A stretch of 64,000 bases of DNA from CAYMUL01 sp964393605 (GTDB lineage: Bacteria > Bacteroidota > Ignavibacteria > Ignavibacteriales > Ignavibacteriaceae), in NCBI GenBank assembly GCA_964393605.1, contig CAYMUL010000006.1, forward strand, positions 82,271 through 146,270, written 5' to 3'. The notes under the pieces were generated by a model that did no database searches, was not told where the DNA came from, and saw nothing but the letters and a program-made list of their open reading frames with translations. Positions 36,198 to 44,045 of this stretch are shown here, one piece after another. The position numbers were made by a program, and so were the translations under genes. Each line of letters begins with the position of its first letter. Position 1 is the stretch's first letter.

Positions 36198-36638
36198 ATG
36201 AAAACTCAATTCTCACTCTCATCCGCATTTGTAGCGGGATTAATAGCCACCGCGGCAATGACTGCATTCACATACATGGCGCCGCTTATGGGCTTCGAAA
36301 TGGATATTCCCAAAATGTTAGCGGGTACAATGGACGCGCCGCTTATTGTTGGATGGATGGCTCACTTCATGGTCGGAGTTATACTCGCCGTGAACTATGG
36401 CGCAATTTTTTTAGTAAAGACAAACCGTAACGCTGATTTAAAAAGCGGAGCAATCTTTGGTTTAATTCCTTGGCTTATGGCTCAAGTTGTTGTTATGCCG
36501 ATGATGAGCATAATGAATGGCGGCGGTTATTTTGCCGGCTTCTTCTCCGGTTCTATGATGGTTGCTATGGCAAGTTTGGTAGGACATTTACTCTACGGCG
36601 CTGTTCTCGGAAGCATCTATAAACATTCAACAAAATAA
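36198..36638 (+). CDS. Predicted four-helix membrane protein
   Basis: The 146-residue protein has about four transmembrane segments (AFVAGLIATAAMTAFTYMAP, MAHFMVGVILAVNYGAIFL, IFGLIPWLMAQVVVMPMM, MVAMASLVGHLLYGAVLG) and a methionine-rich MPMMSIMNGG stretch. The family is not one I can name with confidence. The ATG at 36198 follows GAAAGG, while a longer frame from 36111 starts inside the regulator palindrome and is rejected. It is under the site a promoter and followed by a second small membrane protein. Confidence 0.7.
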   Translation: MKTQFSLSSAFVAGLIATAAMTAFTYMAPLMGFEMDIPKMLAGTMDAPLIVGWMAHFMVGVILAVNYGAIFLVKTNRNADLKSGAIFGLIPWLMAQVVVMPMMSIMNGGGYFAGFFSGSMMVAMASLVGHLLYGAVLGSIYKHSTK

Positions 36639-36660
36639 TTTAGAGATGTGAATAAGAAAA

Positions 36661-36924
36661 ATGACACTTAATAAATCTCAAAAGAAAATTGTTTTCTCAG
36701 GGCTGCTGCTAATTGCATCAGCCCTTATTATCTGGTTTCTTTACGGTGGCGAGATATTTACAAAGACGAAAATACTAATAGAAAAACAAGATGAACTTCT
36801 TGGAACTACTTATAAAGAATGGGTAGATAAATTTGTACTCGGTTTGGATTTCACCGCCGCTTTCATCGGAGCTATTATTCTGGCGACAACTGCCGGCGCA
36901 TGGTTATTAAGATCAAAAAAATAG
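36661..36924 (+). CDS. Small two-helix membrane protein
   Basis: The 87-residue protein has two transmembrane helices, IVFSGLLLIASALIIWFLYGG near the N-terminus and FTAAFIGAIILATTAGAWLL at the C-terminus, ending RSKK. A charged 30-residue loop separates them. I do not recognise the family. It lies 22 bp after the four-helix protein and probably shares its transcript. Confidence 0.6.
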   Translation: MTLNKSQKKIVFSGLLLIASALIIWFLYGGEIFTKTKILIEKQDELLGTTYKEWVDKFVLGLDFTAAFIGAIILATTAGAWLLRSKK

Positions 36925-37020
36925 TTTGGCATAATAGAAAAATTCTATACAAAAAATAAGATTCCCATACCGGCTGTTACCAAAGAAATCAGAATAGAAA
37001 TAGAGCTCAAAATTCTCATC

Positions 37021-37065
37021 TGTCAAAATTTTGACACGGCTTCGCATGGGCTTCATTTATTTTTA
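37021..37065 (+). promoter_or_regulatory. Crp/Fnr-type palindrome plus -10 element (site b)
   Basis: The perfect palindrome TGTCAAAATTTTGACA (37021-37036) is centred 29.5 bp before TATTTTTA (37058-37065), the same geometry as site a. Both are followed by CGG. It precedes the AhpD-like and YceI-like genes. Confidence 0.75.
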
Positions 37066-37116
37066 CATCAGAAATTAATTCAATTAAAATCATTCAATAA
37101 CAAATAGGAATAACAA

Positions 37117-37671
37117 ATGAAAAAATTATCTGCGTTATCAAAAGAAAACGCTCCAGAACAAAGCAGACAAATATTTGTCGGCATTGAAAAAGCCGTTGGC
37201 ATGTTACCCAATATTTATGCGGTTATCGGCAATTCGCCAAATGCACTCGGTTCATACTTAACATTTTCCGATGCACAAAAACATGGCTCATTTAATGCAA
37301 AAGAAAGAGAAGCAGTTTTTCTTGCAGTCTCCGAAGAGAACGGTTGTAACTATTGTCTTTCCGCTCATACTGCAATTGCAAAGATGAACGGCTTTAGCGA
37401 AGAAGATACATTGCAATTACGAGCCGGCACCTATAATGACAGAAAATTAAGCGTGCTGACAAATCTTGCTAAATCTATAATTGTGAACCGCGGAAAAGCG
37501 GAAGCAGAACTTGTCGATGCTTTTTATCAAGCCGGCTACGATGAAAAAGCGCTGGTTGATTTAGTTGCGCTTGTGGTTGACAAAACATTTACAAATTATA
37601 TCGGTCGGCTTGCTAAACCGGAAATTGATTTTCCGAAAGCTCAACCGCTTCAACAAGAATCTTTAGTTTAA
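37117..37671 (+). CDS. Carboxymuconolactone decarboxylase / AhpD-family protein
   Basis: The 184-residue protein has the AhpD-like core AKEREAVFLAVSEENGCNYCLSAH with the redox CNYC pair and downstream His, the arrangement of alkylhydroperoxidase-like proteins. The C-terminal half continues with LSVLTNLAKSIIVNRGKAE and VVDKTFTNYIGRL. It probably reduces peroxides or acts as a thiol-dependent oxidoreductase. It follows site b and precedes the YceI-like gene by about 30 bp, likely in one operon. Confidence 0.85.
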   Translation: MKKLSALSKENAPEQSRQIFVGIEKAVGMLPNIYAVIGNSPNALGSYLTFSDAQKHGSFNAKEREAVFLAVSEENGCNYCLSAHTAIAKMNGFSEEDTLQLRAGTYNDRKLSVLTNLAKSIIVNRGKAEAELVDAFYQAGYDEKALVDLVALVVDKTFTNYIGRLAKPEIDFPKAQPLQQESLV

Positions 37672-37698
37672 TCATCAACTTTAATGAAAGGTAAAAAC

Positions 37699-38400
37699 AT
37701 GAAAACCAAAATCAATTTAATCGCAATTCTAATTTTAGTATTAGGATTAAATCTCTCTGCACAAACTTTTTCGGTAGATAAAAAGGACGGCAGAAACCAG
37801 GCGTCATTTACATCCGATGCGCCGTTTGAAAAGATAGTCGGGCTTTCCAGCGGTCTTGATGCAACTGTAATGCTCAACACAAACGACATCACAAACAACC
37901 CGATGGGAAAAGTTAAAGTTCCTATCAGCAACATTAAAACCGGTATCGATTTAAGAGACGAACATCTACGCGGAGAAATGTGGCTCAATGCAAACAAATT
38001 TCCCCACGCTGAATTTCAATGGACCGGCGTGAAAAATCCTTCAAACAAAAAACTTGAAAACGGAAAAAAGATTAACGCAATCTTAATCGGTAAGTTCAGC
38101 GTTCACGGAATTACAAAAGATATAGAAGTTCCCGCAACTTTAACTTACTTCACGGAAAGCGAAAGAACTAAAGCAAGAACGCCAGGTAATCTACTTGCGG
38201 CTAACGCAGAATTTAAAATAAAACTTTCAGACTATGGAGTTCAAATTCCTTCGATGGTAGTCGGAAAAGTTAATGAGGAAGTTCTCGTAAGCGTCAATTT
38301 TATTGCAAGCGATGCAAATGCCGGGGAGAACCTCTGCTCTACTTGCGGCGAAAAGAAAGACGGCAACAAGTGTAATCCTTGTTCAATGAAAAAGAAGTAA
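37699..38400 (+). CDS. YceI-like secreted lipid-binding protein with Cys-rich C-terminal tail
   Basis: The 233-residue product starts at ATG 37699 (AAAGG upstream) with a signal peptide ending NLSAQ. The body is a YceI-type lipocalin-like barrel, with GKVKVPISNIKTGIDLRDEHLRGE, FPHAEFQWTG and FSVHGITKDIEVPATLTY. The last 20 residues, CSTCGEKK-x6-CNPC-SMKKK in outline, form a CxxC...CxxC tail not usual in YceI. That tail could bind metal or be oxidised with the neighbouring thiol proteins. A terminator follows. Confidence 0.85.
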   Translation: MKTKINLIAILILVLGLNLSAQTFSVDKKDGRNQASFTSDAPFEKIVGLSSGLDATVMLNTNDITNNPMGKVKVPISNIKTGIDLRDEHLRGEMWLNANKFPHAEFQWTGVKNPSNKKLENGKKINAILIGKFSVHGITKDIEVPATLTYFTESERTKARTPGNLLAANAEFKIKLSDYGVQIPSMVVGKVNEEVLVSVNFIASDANAGENLCSTCGEKKDGNKCNPCSMKKK

Positions 38401-38409
38401 TATTTTTTT

Positions 38410-38440
38410 GCGGAAGCTTTCGCGGCTTCCGCTTCATTTT
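38410..38440 (+). terminator. Terminator after the YceI-like gene
   Basis: GCGGAAGC (38410-38417) pairs with GCTTCCGC (38425-38432) around 7 nt and is followed by TTCATTTTT. It lies 10 bp past the stop codon. Confidence 0.8.
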
Positions 38441-38457
38441 TATTGTGAGCTTGATAA

Positions 38458-39123
38458 ATGAAAAGACGAGATTTTATTTTTAAAAGTAGTGTTGTGCTCG
38501 CGGGCTTTATCGCCTCTTCAAAACTGCATGCCGCTTCTATAATTACCAAAGCGGCTGACATCGGGAATGAATATAAAATGCGCATCATTGCCATCATTCA
38601 TGAACTTAAGAGAGAAAGTTCCAATCTTGTTCTGAAGATTATGAATGGGAAGAAATATATTTTCGATCCTTACACTCATTACCCTTTCGATAACGGAATC
38701 AAAGATGAAGAAACCGGTTGTCAATTATTCTTTCATGCACATAGAGAAAATGAGTACGGACATTTTCATACTTTTGCGCGGGATGAAAATAACGAACTGA
38801 TTCATCTCCTTTTAATCTCAATGGATAAACAGGGAAATCCTCTCGCACTGGCTACTGTTAACCGATGGGTTACCGGCGATAAATATGTTAAAGCCGATAA
38901 GTTGAAATCTCTTTCCGATAACTTTTTTGTAAATCCCGATTTATACAAAGACATTCGCGTGGTTGAATTTATCAATAATATATTTAAGGCATACCGCGAT
39001 GAAATTTTTCAGTTGTTTGACGAAAGAGATAAATGGATTAATAATTACGTGAACAATTATTTCCGCGAACCTTTCGAAGATAGAGATTTCGAAATTCTTT
39101 CGCAGAAAACTATTTCGCTATAA
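38458..39123 (+). CDS. Exported protein with His-rich motif, possible Tat substrate
   Basis: The 221-residue protein begins MKRRDFIFKSSVVLAGFIAS, a twin-arginine-like signal. The mature part has DPYTHYPFDNGIKDEETGCQ and FFHAHRENEYGHFHTFARD. The spacing of histidines and a cysteine suggests a metal or heme site, but I know of no characterised homologue (possibly the DUF6969 group). It is followed 15 bp later by the sensor kinase gene, so it may be a periplasmic accessory to that signalling system. Confidence 0.65.
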   Translation: MKRRDFIFKSSVVLAGFIASSKLHAASIITKAADIGNEYKMRIIAIIHELKRESSNLVLKIMNGKKYIFDPYTHYPFDNGIKDEETGCQLFFHAHRENEYGHFHTFARDENNELIHLLLISMDKQGNPLALATVNRWVTGDKYVKADKLKSLSDNFFVNPDLYKDIRVVEFINNIFKAYRDEIFQLFDERDKWINNYVNNYFREPFEDRDFEILSQKTISL

Positions 39124-39138
39124 TTTGGGAAAGATGGA

Positions 39139-40689
39139 ATGAAACTCTGGATTAAACTCTCGATCATATTAACAATAATTTTCAATGTCGTAATTCAAGT
39201 AAGTGTTTTTGTATTAACTCCTAAAATTGAAAATTATTCAACAAACTTAATCGGAGATAAGCTAAAAAGTATTGCCGCATCAATAGCCGCGAGTATTGAC
39301 GGCGATGAATTCGAAACTATTAATATCTATGATTCATCTTCGGTTCATTCATCCGCCTACAAGAAAATTCAAAACACAATTGACATAGCAAAAAAGAATT
39401 TAGAATTGTCAGACGATCTCTATTCAATTTCGATTCTCGATAAAAATAGTTTGGTCTTCGGGGTTGTATTAAACAGGGTATCATTCGGAATTGATTCCTT
39501 ACAACAGTTAAGTAAAGAGGGCAAAGAAGCAGTTGCCGATGTATTCAATAAAAGAAAATGCGTTCATACAAAAGTTTATACTGATAAATATGGAACATGG
39601 CTTTCCGGCTTTGCGCCGATTTATAATCTCTCTGGCAATATATCTGGGTTAATTCAAGTTGATCAAATTTATGCTTCTGTGAAAGAACGCATTGACGAAA
39701 TCCGGAATATTATTTTTTATGGTCGGCTCGCTTTAATACCGGTTACAATTCTTCTGAGCATTCTACTTGCAAACATTTTTCTTTCACCAATTTCAAAAGT
39801 GAAAAATAATATTATGAAAATTGCGGCGGGAGATTATAACGAACCGAAGCAAATTAAATCAGGCGGAGAAATTAAAGAACTTGTAAATGCATCCGAAAAT
39901 TTACGTGCGACAATTCTCGAACAGCAAAATCAGATATTCAAAAATCTCGATGAACTTAGAAGCGCGAAAGAAAAAGCCGAGTCATCAGATCGAATGAAGA
40001 GTGAGTTTCTCGCAGTTCTTTCACATGAAATTAGAACGCCGCTGAATGTAATTCTCGGCAACCTCGAAATTGTAAAAATGGAATTGGAAGAGAATATATC
40101 GGCAGATTTGCTCGCGCTCAGTGAAGAAATCAAATTCGGCAGTCACCGTTTAATCAGAACTGTCGAGATGATTGTGCTATACAGCGAACTTGCTTCAGCC
40201 AGTTACAACAAAAAAGAGAGTTATATTAATATCAATAAATTGTTCGTAGAGCTGACCGATCAAATTAAAGATTCCGCAAAAGTAAAAGGCATTACGGTGA
40301 AAAGCGATTGCACTGCAACAAGCGCAATAATAAAGGGGGACGAGAAATTGCTTGAAGAAGCGATAAAACAAATTTCCGACAATGCAGTGAAGTTCACAAA
40401 AGAAGGAGAAATTCATTTTTGTATTTTGAATAATAGTGATGAAGGAATTACACTACTTATGAAAGATATAGGCATTGGCATTTCGGAAGAGTTTATGAAA
40501 AATATTTTTAAACCGTTCCGCCAGGAAGATATGAGCTACGCGCGCCCGTTTGAAGGCAACGGCTTGGGGCTTGCACTCGCTAAAAAATGTTGTGATGTGA
40601 ACGGGTTTGAACTTAAATTGACCAGTGAAAAAAATAGAGGAACGACAGTTGAAATTGTTATTCCTAAAAGCAAATATTTCGCAGAGTAA
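39139..40689 (+). CDS. Sensor histidine kinase with periplasmic domain and HAMP
   Basis: The 516-residue kinase has a first transmembrane helix (KLSIILTIIFNVVIQVSVFVL), a periplasmic sensor of about 165 residues, a second helix (LALIPVTILLSILLANIFL), a HAMP domain, a coiled coil, and HisKA with the phospho-acceptor in LAVLSHEIRTPLNVI. The HATPase has QISDNAVKFTKEGE, KDIGIGISEEF and GLGLALAKKCC. There is no receiver domain and no response regulator next to it. Confidence 0.9.
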   Translation: MKLWIKLSIILTIIFNVVIQVSVFVLTPKIENYSTNLIGDKLKSIAASIAASIDGDEFETINIYDSSSVHSSAYKKIQNTIDIAKKNLELSDDLYSISILDKNSLVFGVVLNRVSFGIDSLQQLSKEGKEAVADVFNKRKCVHTKVYTDKYGTWLSGFAPIYNLSGNISGLIQVDQIYASVKERIDEIRNIIFYGRLALIPVTILLSILLANIFLSPISKVKNNIMKIAAGDYNEPKQIKSGGEIKELVNASENLRATILEQQNQIFKNLDELRSAKEKAESSDRMKSEFLAVLSHEIRTPLNVILGNLEIVKMELEENISADLLALSEEIKFGSHRLIRTVEMIVLYSELASASYNKKESYININKLFVELTDQIKDSAKVKGITVKSDCTATSAIIKGDEKLLEEAIKQISDNAVKFTKEGEIHFCILNNSDEGITLLMKDIGIGISEEFMKNIFKPFRQEDMSYARPFEGNGLGLALAKKCCDVNGFELKLTSEKNRGTTVEIVIPKSKYFAE

Positions 40690-40706
40690 ATGCAGGTAAT
40701 ATCAAA

Positions 40707-41789
40707 ATGGAAAATTGGATTGAACTCGGTTCGGTTGACGAATTCAAACAAAAAAAGTTAACTGAAATAATTATTGGCAAAACTAAACTTGCCGTCAGCT
40801 ATCATAATGAACAATTCGGAATAATTTCGGGAGTGTGCAACCACGTCGGCGGTCCGCTGGGGCAGGGACACATCGACGGCGATTTTGTTGTCTGCCCGTG
40901 GCACTATTGGAAATTTCATTTCAAAACCGGAAAAGGTGAACCGGGTTATGAAGAGGATAAAGTCCCGGCTTACAATTATAAGATTGAAAATGAGAAACTT
41001 TTTGTCAATCTTGATTCTGCGACAAAAAGAAATAAATTGCCACATGAGCCGCATCCATTAACAAGAAAAATTCTCAGAGAGCCGGGCGGTGTACGGTTAG
41101 TCGGAATCTCTACAACTGCGATGAATAAAGATTATCCCCGCTACAGCACTTCGGATCATCTTCTCGAAACTTCGCTTGAGTATGCAAAGAATATGGGCTG
41201 CGAAACAAAACTCTTTAATTTGAATGAGATGAATATTCGTAACTGCGAAGGTTATTATTCCAAATCTGCAAAGGCGTGTACATTTCCTTGCACCATAACT
41301 TCGATTGATTCTTCCGACGAAATGGAAAAAATTTATGAAGCATTTGTGCACTGGGGCGATGCATTTATTATCTCTACACCGATTCGATGGGGAGCCGCAA
41401 GTTCCCTTTATTTCAAAATGGTGGAAAGAATGAACAGCATTCAAAATCAGGAAACAATTGCCGACAGACATCTTTTAAAAAATAAAATTGTCGGATTAAT
41501 CATCACGGGCGGACAAGATAATGTACAGGGAGTTGCGGGTAGCATGCTATCCTTCTTTGCAGAACTCGGGTGTCAATTTCCGCAGTTTCCCTTCATCGCT
41601 CATTCGCGCGGCTGGAGTGCCGAAGATATGGAAAACAATGTTAAGTATGTTCGAGAAAGCGTGTTACTTCACGAAGGTGCAAAAGCATTAGTAGAAAGAA
41701 TTTACGAAATGGCAAACTTGATGATCAGCGAAAACCCGCTTCAACAAAAGTTTGTTAAAGGTGGAAGAAAGGCAGTGAAGGATAAATAA
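40707..41789 (+). CDS. Fusion of a Rieske [2Fe-2S] ferredoxin and a flavodoxin-fold NAD(P)H oxidoreductase
   Basis: In the 360-residue protein, residues 1-105 form a Rieske domain with CNHVGGPLGQG and CPWHYWKF supplying the Cys-His pairs. Residues about 125-345 form an NADPH-dependent FMN reductase-like domain, with VRLVGISTTAM, AKACTFPCTI, WGDAFIISTPIRWGAASSLYFK and VGLIITGGQDNVQG. Fusion of these in one chain implies direct electron flow between flavin and the Rieske cluster. The substrate is unknown. It follows the sensor kinase by 17 bp. Confidence 0.88.
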   Translation: MENWIELGSVDEFKQKKLTEIIIGKTKLAVSYHNEQFGIISGVCNHVGGPLGQGHIDGDFVVCPWHYWKFHFKTGKGEPGYEEDKVPAYNYKIENEKLFVNLDSATKRNKLPHEPHPLTRKILREPGGVRLVGISTTAMNKDYPRYSTSDHLLETSLEYAKNMGCETKLFNLNEMNIRNCEGYYSKSAKACTFPCTITSIDSSDEMEKIYEAFVHWGDAFIISTPIRWGAASSLYFKMVERMNSIQNQETIADRHLLKNKIVGLIITGGQDNVQGVAGSMLSFFAELGCQFPQFPFIAHSRGWSAEDMENNVKYVRESVLLHEGAKALVERIYEMANLMISENPLQQKFVKGGRKAVKDK

Positions 41790-41864
41790 TTATTTTTGAT
41801 TAATAAAAAAAACTCACTTATTTTGCATAGTAAGTCCAGAATTAATGGACATAGACTGCAAATT

Positions 41865-42512
41865 ATGAGAGCTATTCAACAAATAAGGCAAAGTATTGAT
41901 CAAGAGATATTCAATTACACACAGATAATTGAATCATTGAAAGACTACAAAAAGCCGCGAGATGTAATAAACAACCTCATGAAAAAGGGGGATATTATCC
42001 GCGTGAAGAAGGGGCTTTATGTTTTCGGTGCAATTTGGCGCAGGAAACCCTTAAACTTAGAATTATCGGCGAACTTGATTTATGGTCCTTCCGTAATTAG
42101 CTCCGACTATGTTCTCTCTGCTGTTGGTTTAATTCCCGAACACGTTACGACAATTACATCAATCACAAGTGGCAGAACAAGATATTTCGGAACGCCTATC
42201 GGAAAGTTTAGTTATCACCAGATGAACAAAAATCTGATAAGCTTCGGCATCGGGATACAAAAATCGGATGATTGCAATTTTTTTATCGCCCAACCTTTAA
42301 AGGCGCTGGCAGATAAAATATGGCTTGACGCAAGATTCAAACCGACTTCGCAAAAATCTTACAGCGAATATTTATTTGACGATTTGAGAATAGACAGAGA
42401 TGTTCTTAGTAAATATCTCGATAAAAAATTTATTGATGAATTGGCAAAAGTTTATTCTTCGAGGAAGATAAAATGGTTCACACAATTTTTAGAAAAGAGT
42501 TTGAACCAATGA
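41865..42512 (+). CDS. AbiEi-type antitoxin (transcriptional regulator)
   Basis: The 215-residue protein (ATG at 41865; TTG at 41796 is a possible longer start) has an N-terminal winged-helix segment (YTQIIESLKDYKKPRDVINNLMKKGDIIRVKKGLYVF) typical of AbiEi antitoxins. The family C-terminal domain follows, with LIYGPSVISSDYVLSAVGLIPE and IAQPLKALADKIW. It overlaps the next gene by ATGA, the usual coupling of abiEi and abiEii. It likely represses its own operon. Confidence 0.85.
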   Translation: MRAIQQIRQSIDQEIFNYTQIIESLKDYKKPRDVINNLMKKGDIIRVKKGLYVFGAIWRRKPLNLELSANLIYGPSVISSDYVLSAVGLIPEHVTTITSITSGRTRYFGTPIGKFSYHQMNKNLISFGIGIQKSDDCNFFIAQPLKALADKIWLDARFKPTSQKSYSEYLFDDLRIDRDVLSKYLDKKFIDELAKVYSSRKIKWFTQFLEKSLNQ

Positions 42513-43375
42513 ATGAGTTTCTAAAACAACTTATAAAAAAATCACCAACCGATTCAGAACAAGACTTAATGAAGTTATTGCGTGAGGCATTACAATCGCT
42601 TGCACTGCTGGGTCTATGGCGTACAAATTTTTTTGATAATGCCGCATTTTACGGCGGCACTGCTTTGCGCATACTTTATAATCTTGACCGGTTTTCTGAA
42701 GATTTAGATTTTTCACTTCTCAAACCGAATAGAAATTTTAGTTTTGTCAAATATCGAGATTCTATAGTCAGAGAACTTGAAGCGTTCGGCTTTAAAGTTG
42801 ATTTTGTTATCAAAGAAAAAACTGCAAACACTGAAATTGAGTCGGCGTTTATTAAAGCAAACACGCTGCAAATAATGATATTAATTGAAGCACCACAAAA
42901 TATGATTGAGACGGCGCACCGACAAAAAATTTTCAAAGTAAAATTGGAAGTTGATACAAACCCTCCGCCGGATTTCGATACTGAAATGAAATACATTTTC
43001 TCTCCAATACAATTTGCAGTTAAGTCATTTACAACTTCTTCTTTATTTGCAGGTAAAATGCATGCGATACTTTGTAGAAAGTCGAAGAATCGTGTGAAGG
43101 GGAGAGATTGGTATGACTTCGCATGGTTTGTAAGCAAGTATCCCGAATTAAATCTCAAGCATCTTGAAGCAAGAATGAGGCAGTCGGGCGATTATCGGGA
43201 GGTATCACTCTTAACAGAAAAAAAATTTTTGCATCTTTTAAATATCACAATCGCTAATCTTGATCTTACTAAAGCAAAAACTGAAGTAGAACCATTCGTC
43301 GAAAATAAACGCTCACTCGATCTCTGGTCGAAAGATTTTTTTCGTGCAGCGGCGAAAAGAATTATTGTAGTCTGA
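42509..43375 (+). CDS. AbiEii-type nucleotidyltransferase toxin
   Basis: The 288-residue protein has the nucleotidyltransferase motif FYGGTALRILYNLDRFSEDLDFSL, with GG and DxD-like residues, plus GKMHAILCRKSKNRVKGRDWYDFAW, a hallmark of AbiEii/AbiGii family toxins. The ATG at 42509 overlaps the antitoxin stop. Known members act as type IV or related toxins that modify tRNA or block growth on phage infection. Confidence 0.9.
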   Translation: MNEFLKQLIKKSPTDSEQDLMKLLREALQSLALLGLWRTNFFDNAAFYGGTALRILYNLDRFSEDLDFSLLKPNRNFSFVKYRDSIVRELEAFGFKVDFVIKEKTANTEIESAFIKANTLQIMILIEAPQNMIETAHRQKIFKVKLEVDTNPPPDFDTEMKYIFSPIQFAVKSFTTSSLFAGKMHAILCRKSKNRVKGRDWYDFAWFVSKYPELNLKHLEARMRQSGDYREVSLLTEKKFLHLLNITIANLDLTKAKTEVEPFVENKRSLDLWSKDFFRAAAKRIIVV

Positions 43376-43665
43376 AACTATAAAACAGACTTCAATATTT
43401 ATATCCTGAGTCTGCTATAATAAGGTAGGAAACGGTTGAAACCGTTAAACTATTCAGTAAGCATTTCCTTTAACCAACGGCTTAAGCCGTTGGTTAATAA
43501 TAACTTAAAGAACTGCGAACCGTTTCAACGGTTTATAATTCTTTTCCAATTTTATATTAATGAGCTTTTTAGGGCGAACTCATATCCTATTACTTCCTCT
43601 ACCGAAAATTCAACGCCTTGCAGTAACGAAACGCCATTCTAAAAATTGATACAACTAAACAAAAA
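43376..43665. other. Intergenic region with REP-like element
   Basis: Apart from the palindromic cluster at 43431-43533, this spacer has no supported gene. A 68-codon frame across it is made of the repeats. Confidence 0.6.
43431..43533. repeat. Three-hairpin palindromic REP-like element
   Basis: The element has a symmetric layout. AACGGTT-GA-AACCGTT (43431-43446) comes first, then a perfect 28-bp palindrome with core AACGGCTTAAGCCGTT (43470-43497), then AACCGTT-TC-AACGGTT (43518-43533). All three share the CGGTT/CGGCTT theme, like dispersed REP/BIME elements mobilised by RAYT transposases. No such transposase is in the window. Confidence 0.75.
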
Positions 43666-43749
43666 TTACAGCGATTTTTTTATTTCAGAATAAACTTCTT
43701 TCAATTCCCCTTCGGCGTAATTTTCGTCTATGATTTTTATGAATGACAC
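43666..43749 (-). pseudogene. N-terminal fragment of an AhpD-type peroxidase-related protein
   Basis: A GTG start at 43749 with GAGG upstream opens a 27-codon frame reading SFIKIIDENYAEGELKEVYS and ending SEIKKSL, which resembles the N-terminus of peroxidase-related carboxymuconolactone decarboxylase-family proteins. A stop codon follows and no continuation is visible. It lies 8 bp after the thioredoxin-fold gene on the same strand, so it may be the decayed second gene of that operon. Confidence 0.5.
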
Positions 43750-43756
43750 ATAAACC

Positions 43757-43981
43757 TCAATTTATTTTTGCAAGCAATTTTTCTTCGTCAATATCGCCAT
43801 AAGAAAATAATTTGTTATCTATCAGCAGCGCGGGAGTTACCGATATTCGTCTTTGGTTGTATGAATTAATATGAAGAACCTCAATGTGAACTGCGGGCTT
43901 AGCATTTTGAATATTCTCTAATATTATTTTCGAGCGCTCGCAAGCATCACAATTATCGGAAATGATTAATGTTAATGTCAT
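43757..43981 (-). CDS. Small thioredoxin/glutaredoxin-fold protein
   Basis: The 74-residue protein has the first strand LTLIISDNCDACERSK with a CDAC redox pair, followed by the cis-Pro motif ISVTPALLID, and it ends in a short helix. This is the minimal thioredoxin fold of small redox proteins. It is transcribed from a promoter with Crp/Fnr-type site c, next to the regulator gene. Confidence 0.8.
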   Translation of the reverse strand: MTLTLIISDNCDACERSKIILENIQNAKPAVHIEVLHINSYNQRRISVTPALLIDNKLFSYGDIDEEKLLAKIN

Positions 43982-43996
43982 CTAATTTTTTTAATA

Positions 43997-44041
43997 CAAA
44001 CTTAGCAAAGCGGTCTTAAAGCACGTGTCAAAAACTTGACA
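43997..44041 (-). promoter_or_regulatory. Crp/Fnr-type palindrome plus TAAGTTTG -10 element (site c)
   Basis: TGTCA-N6-TGACA (44026-44041) is centred at 44033.5. On the minus strand TAAGTTTG (44004-43997), a full match to the TAnnTTTG -10 consensus, starts exactly 29.5 bp downstream. It controls the thioredoxin-fold gene starting at 43981. Confidence 0.75.
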
Positions 44042-44045
44042 TGGG

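Noticed and set aside
43431..43533. CRISPR-like array
   Set aside because: These are palindromes of different lengths without repeated direct units or spacers, and no cas genes are present.
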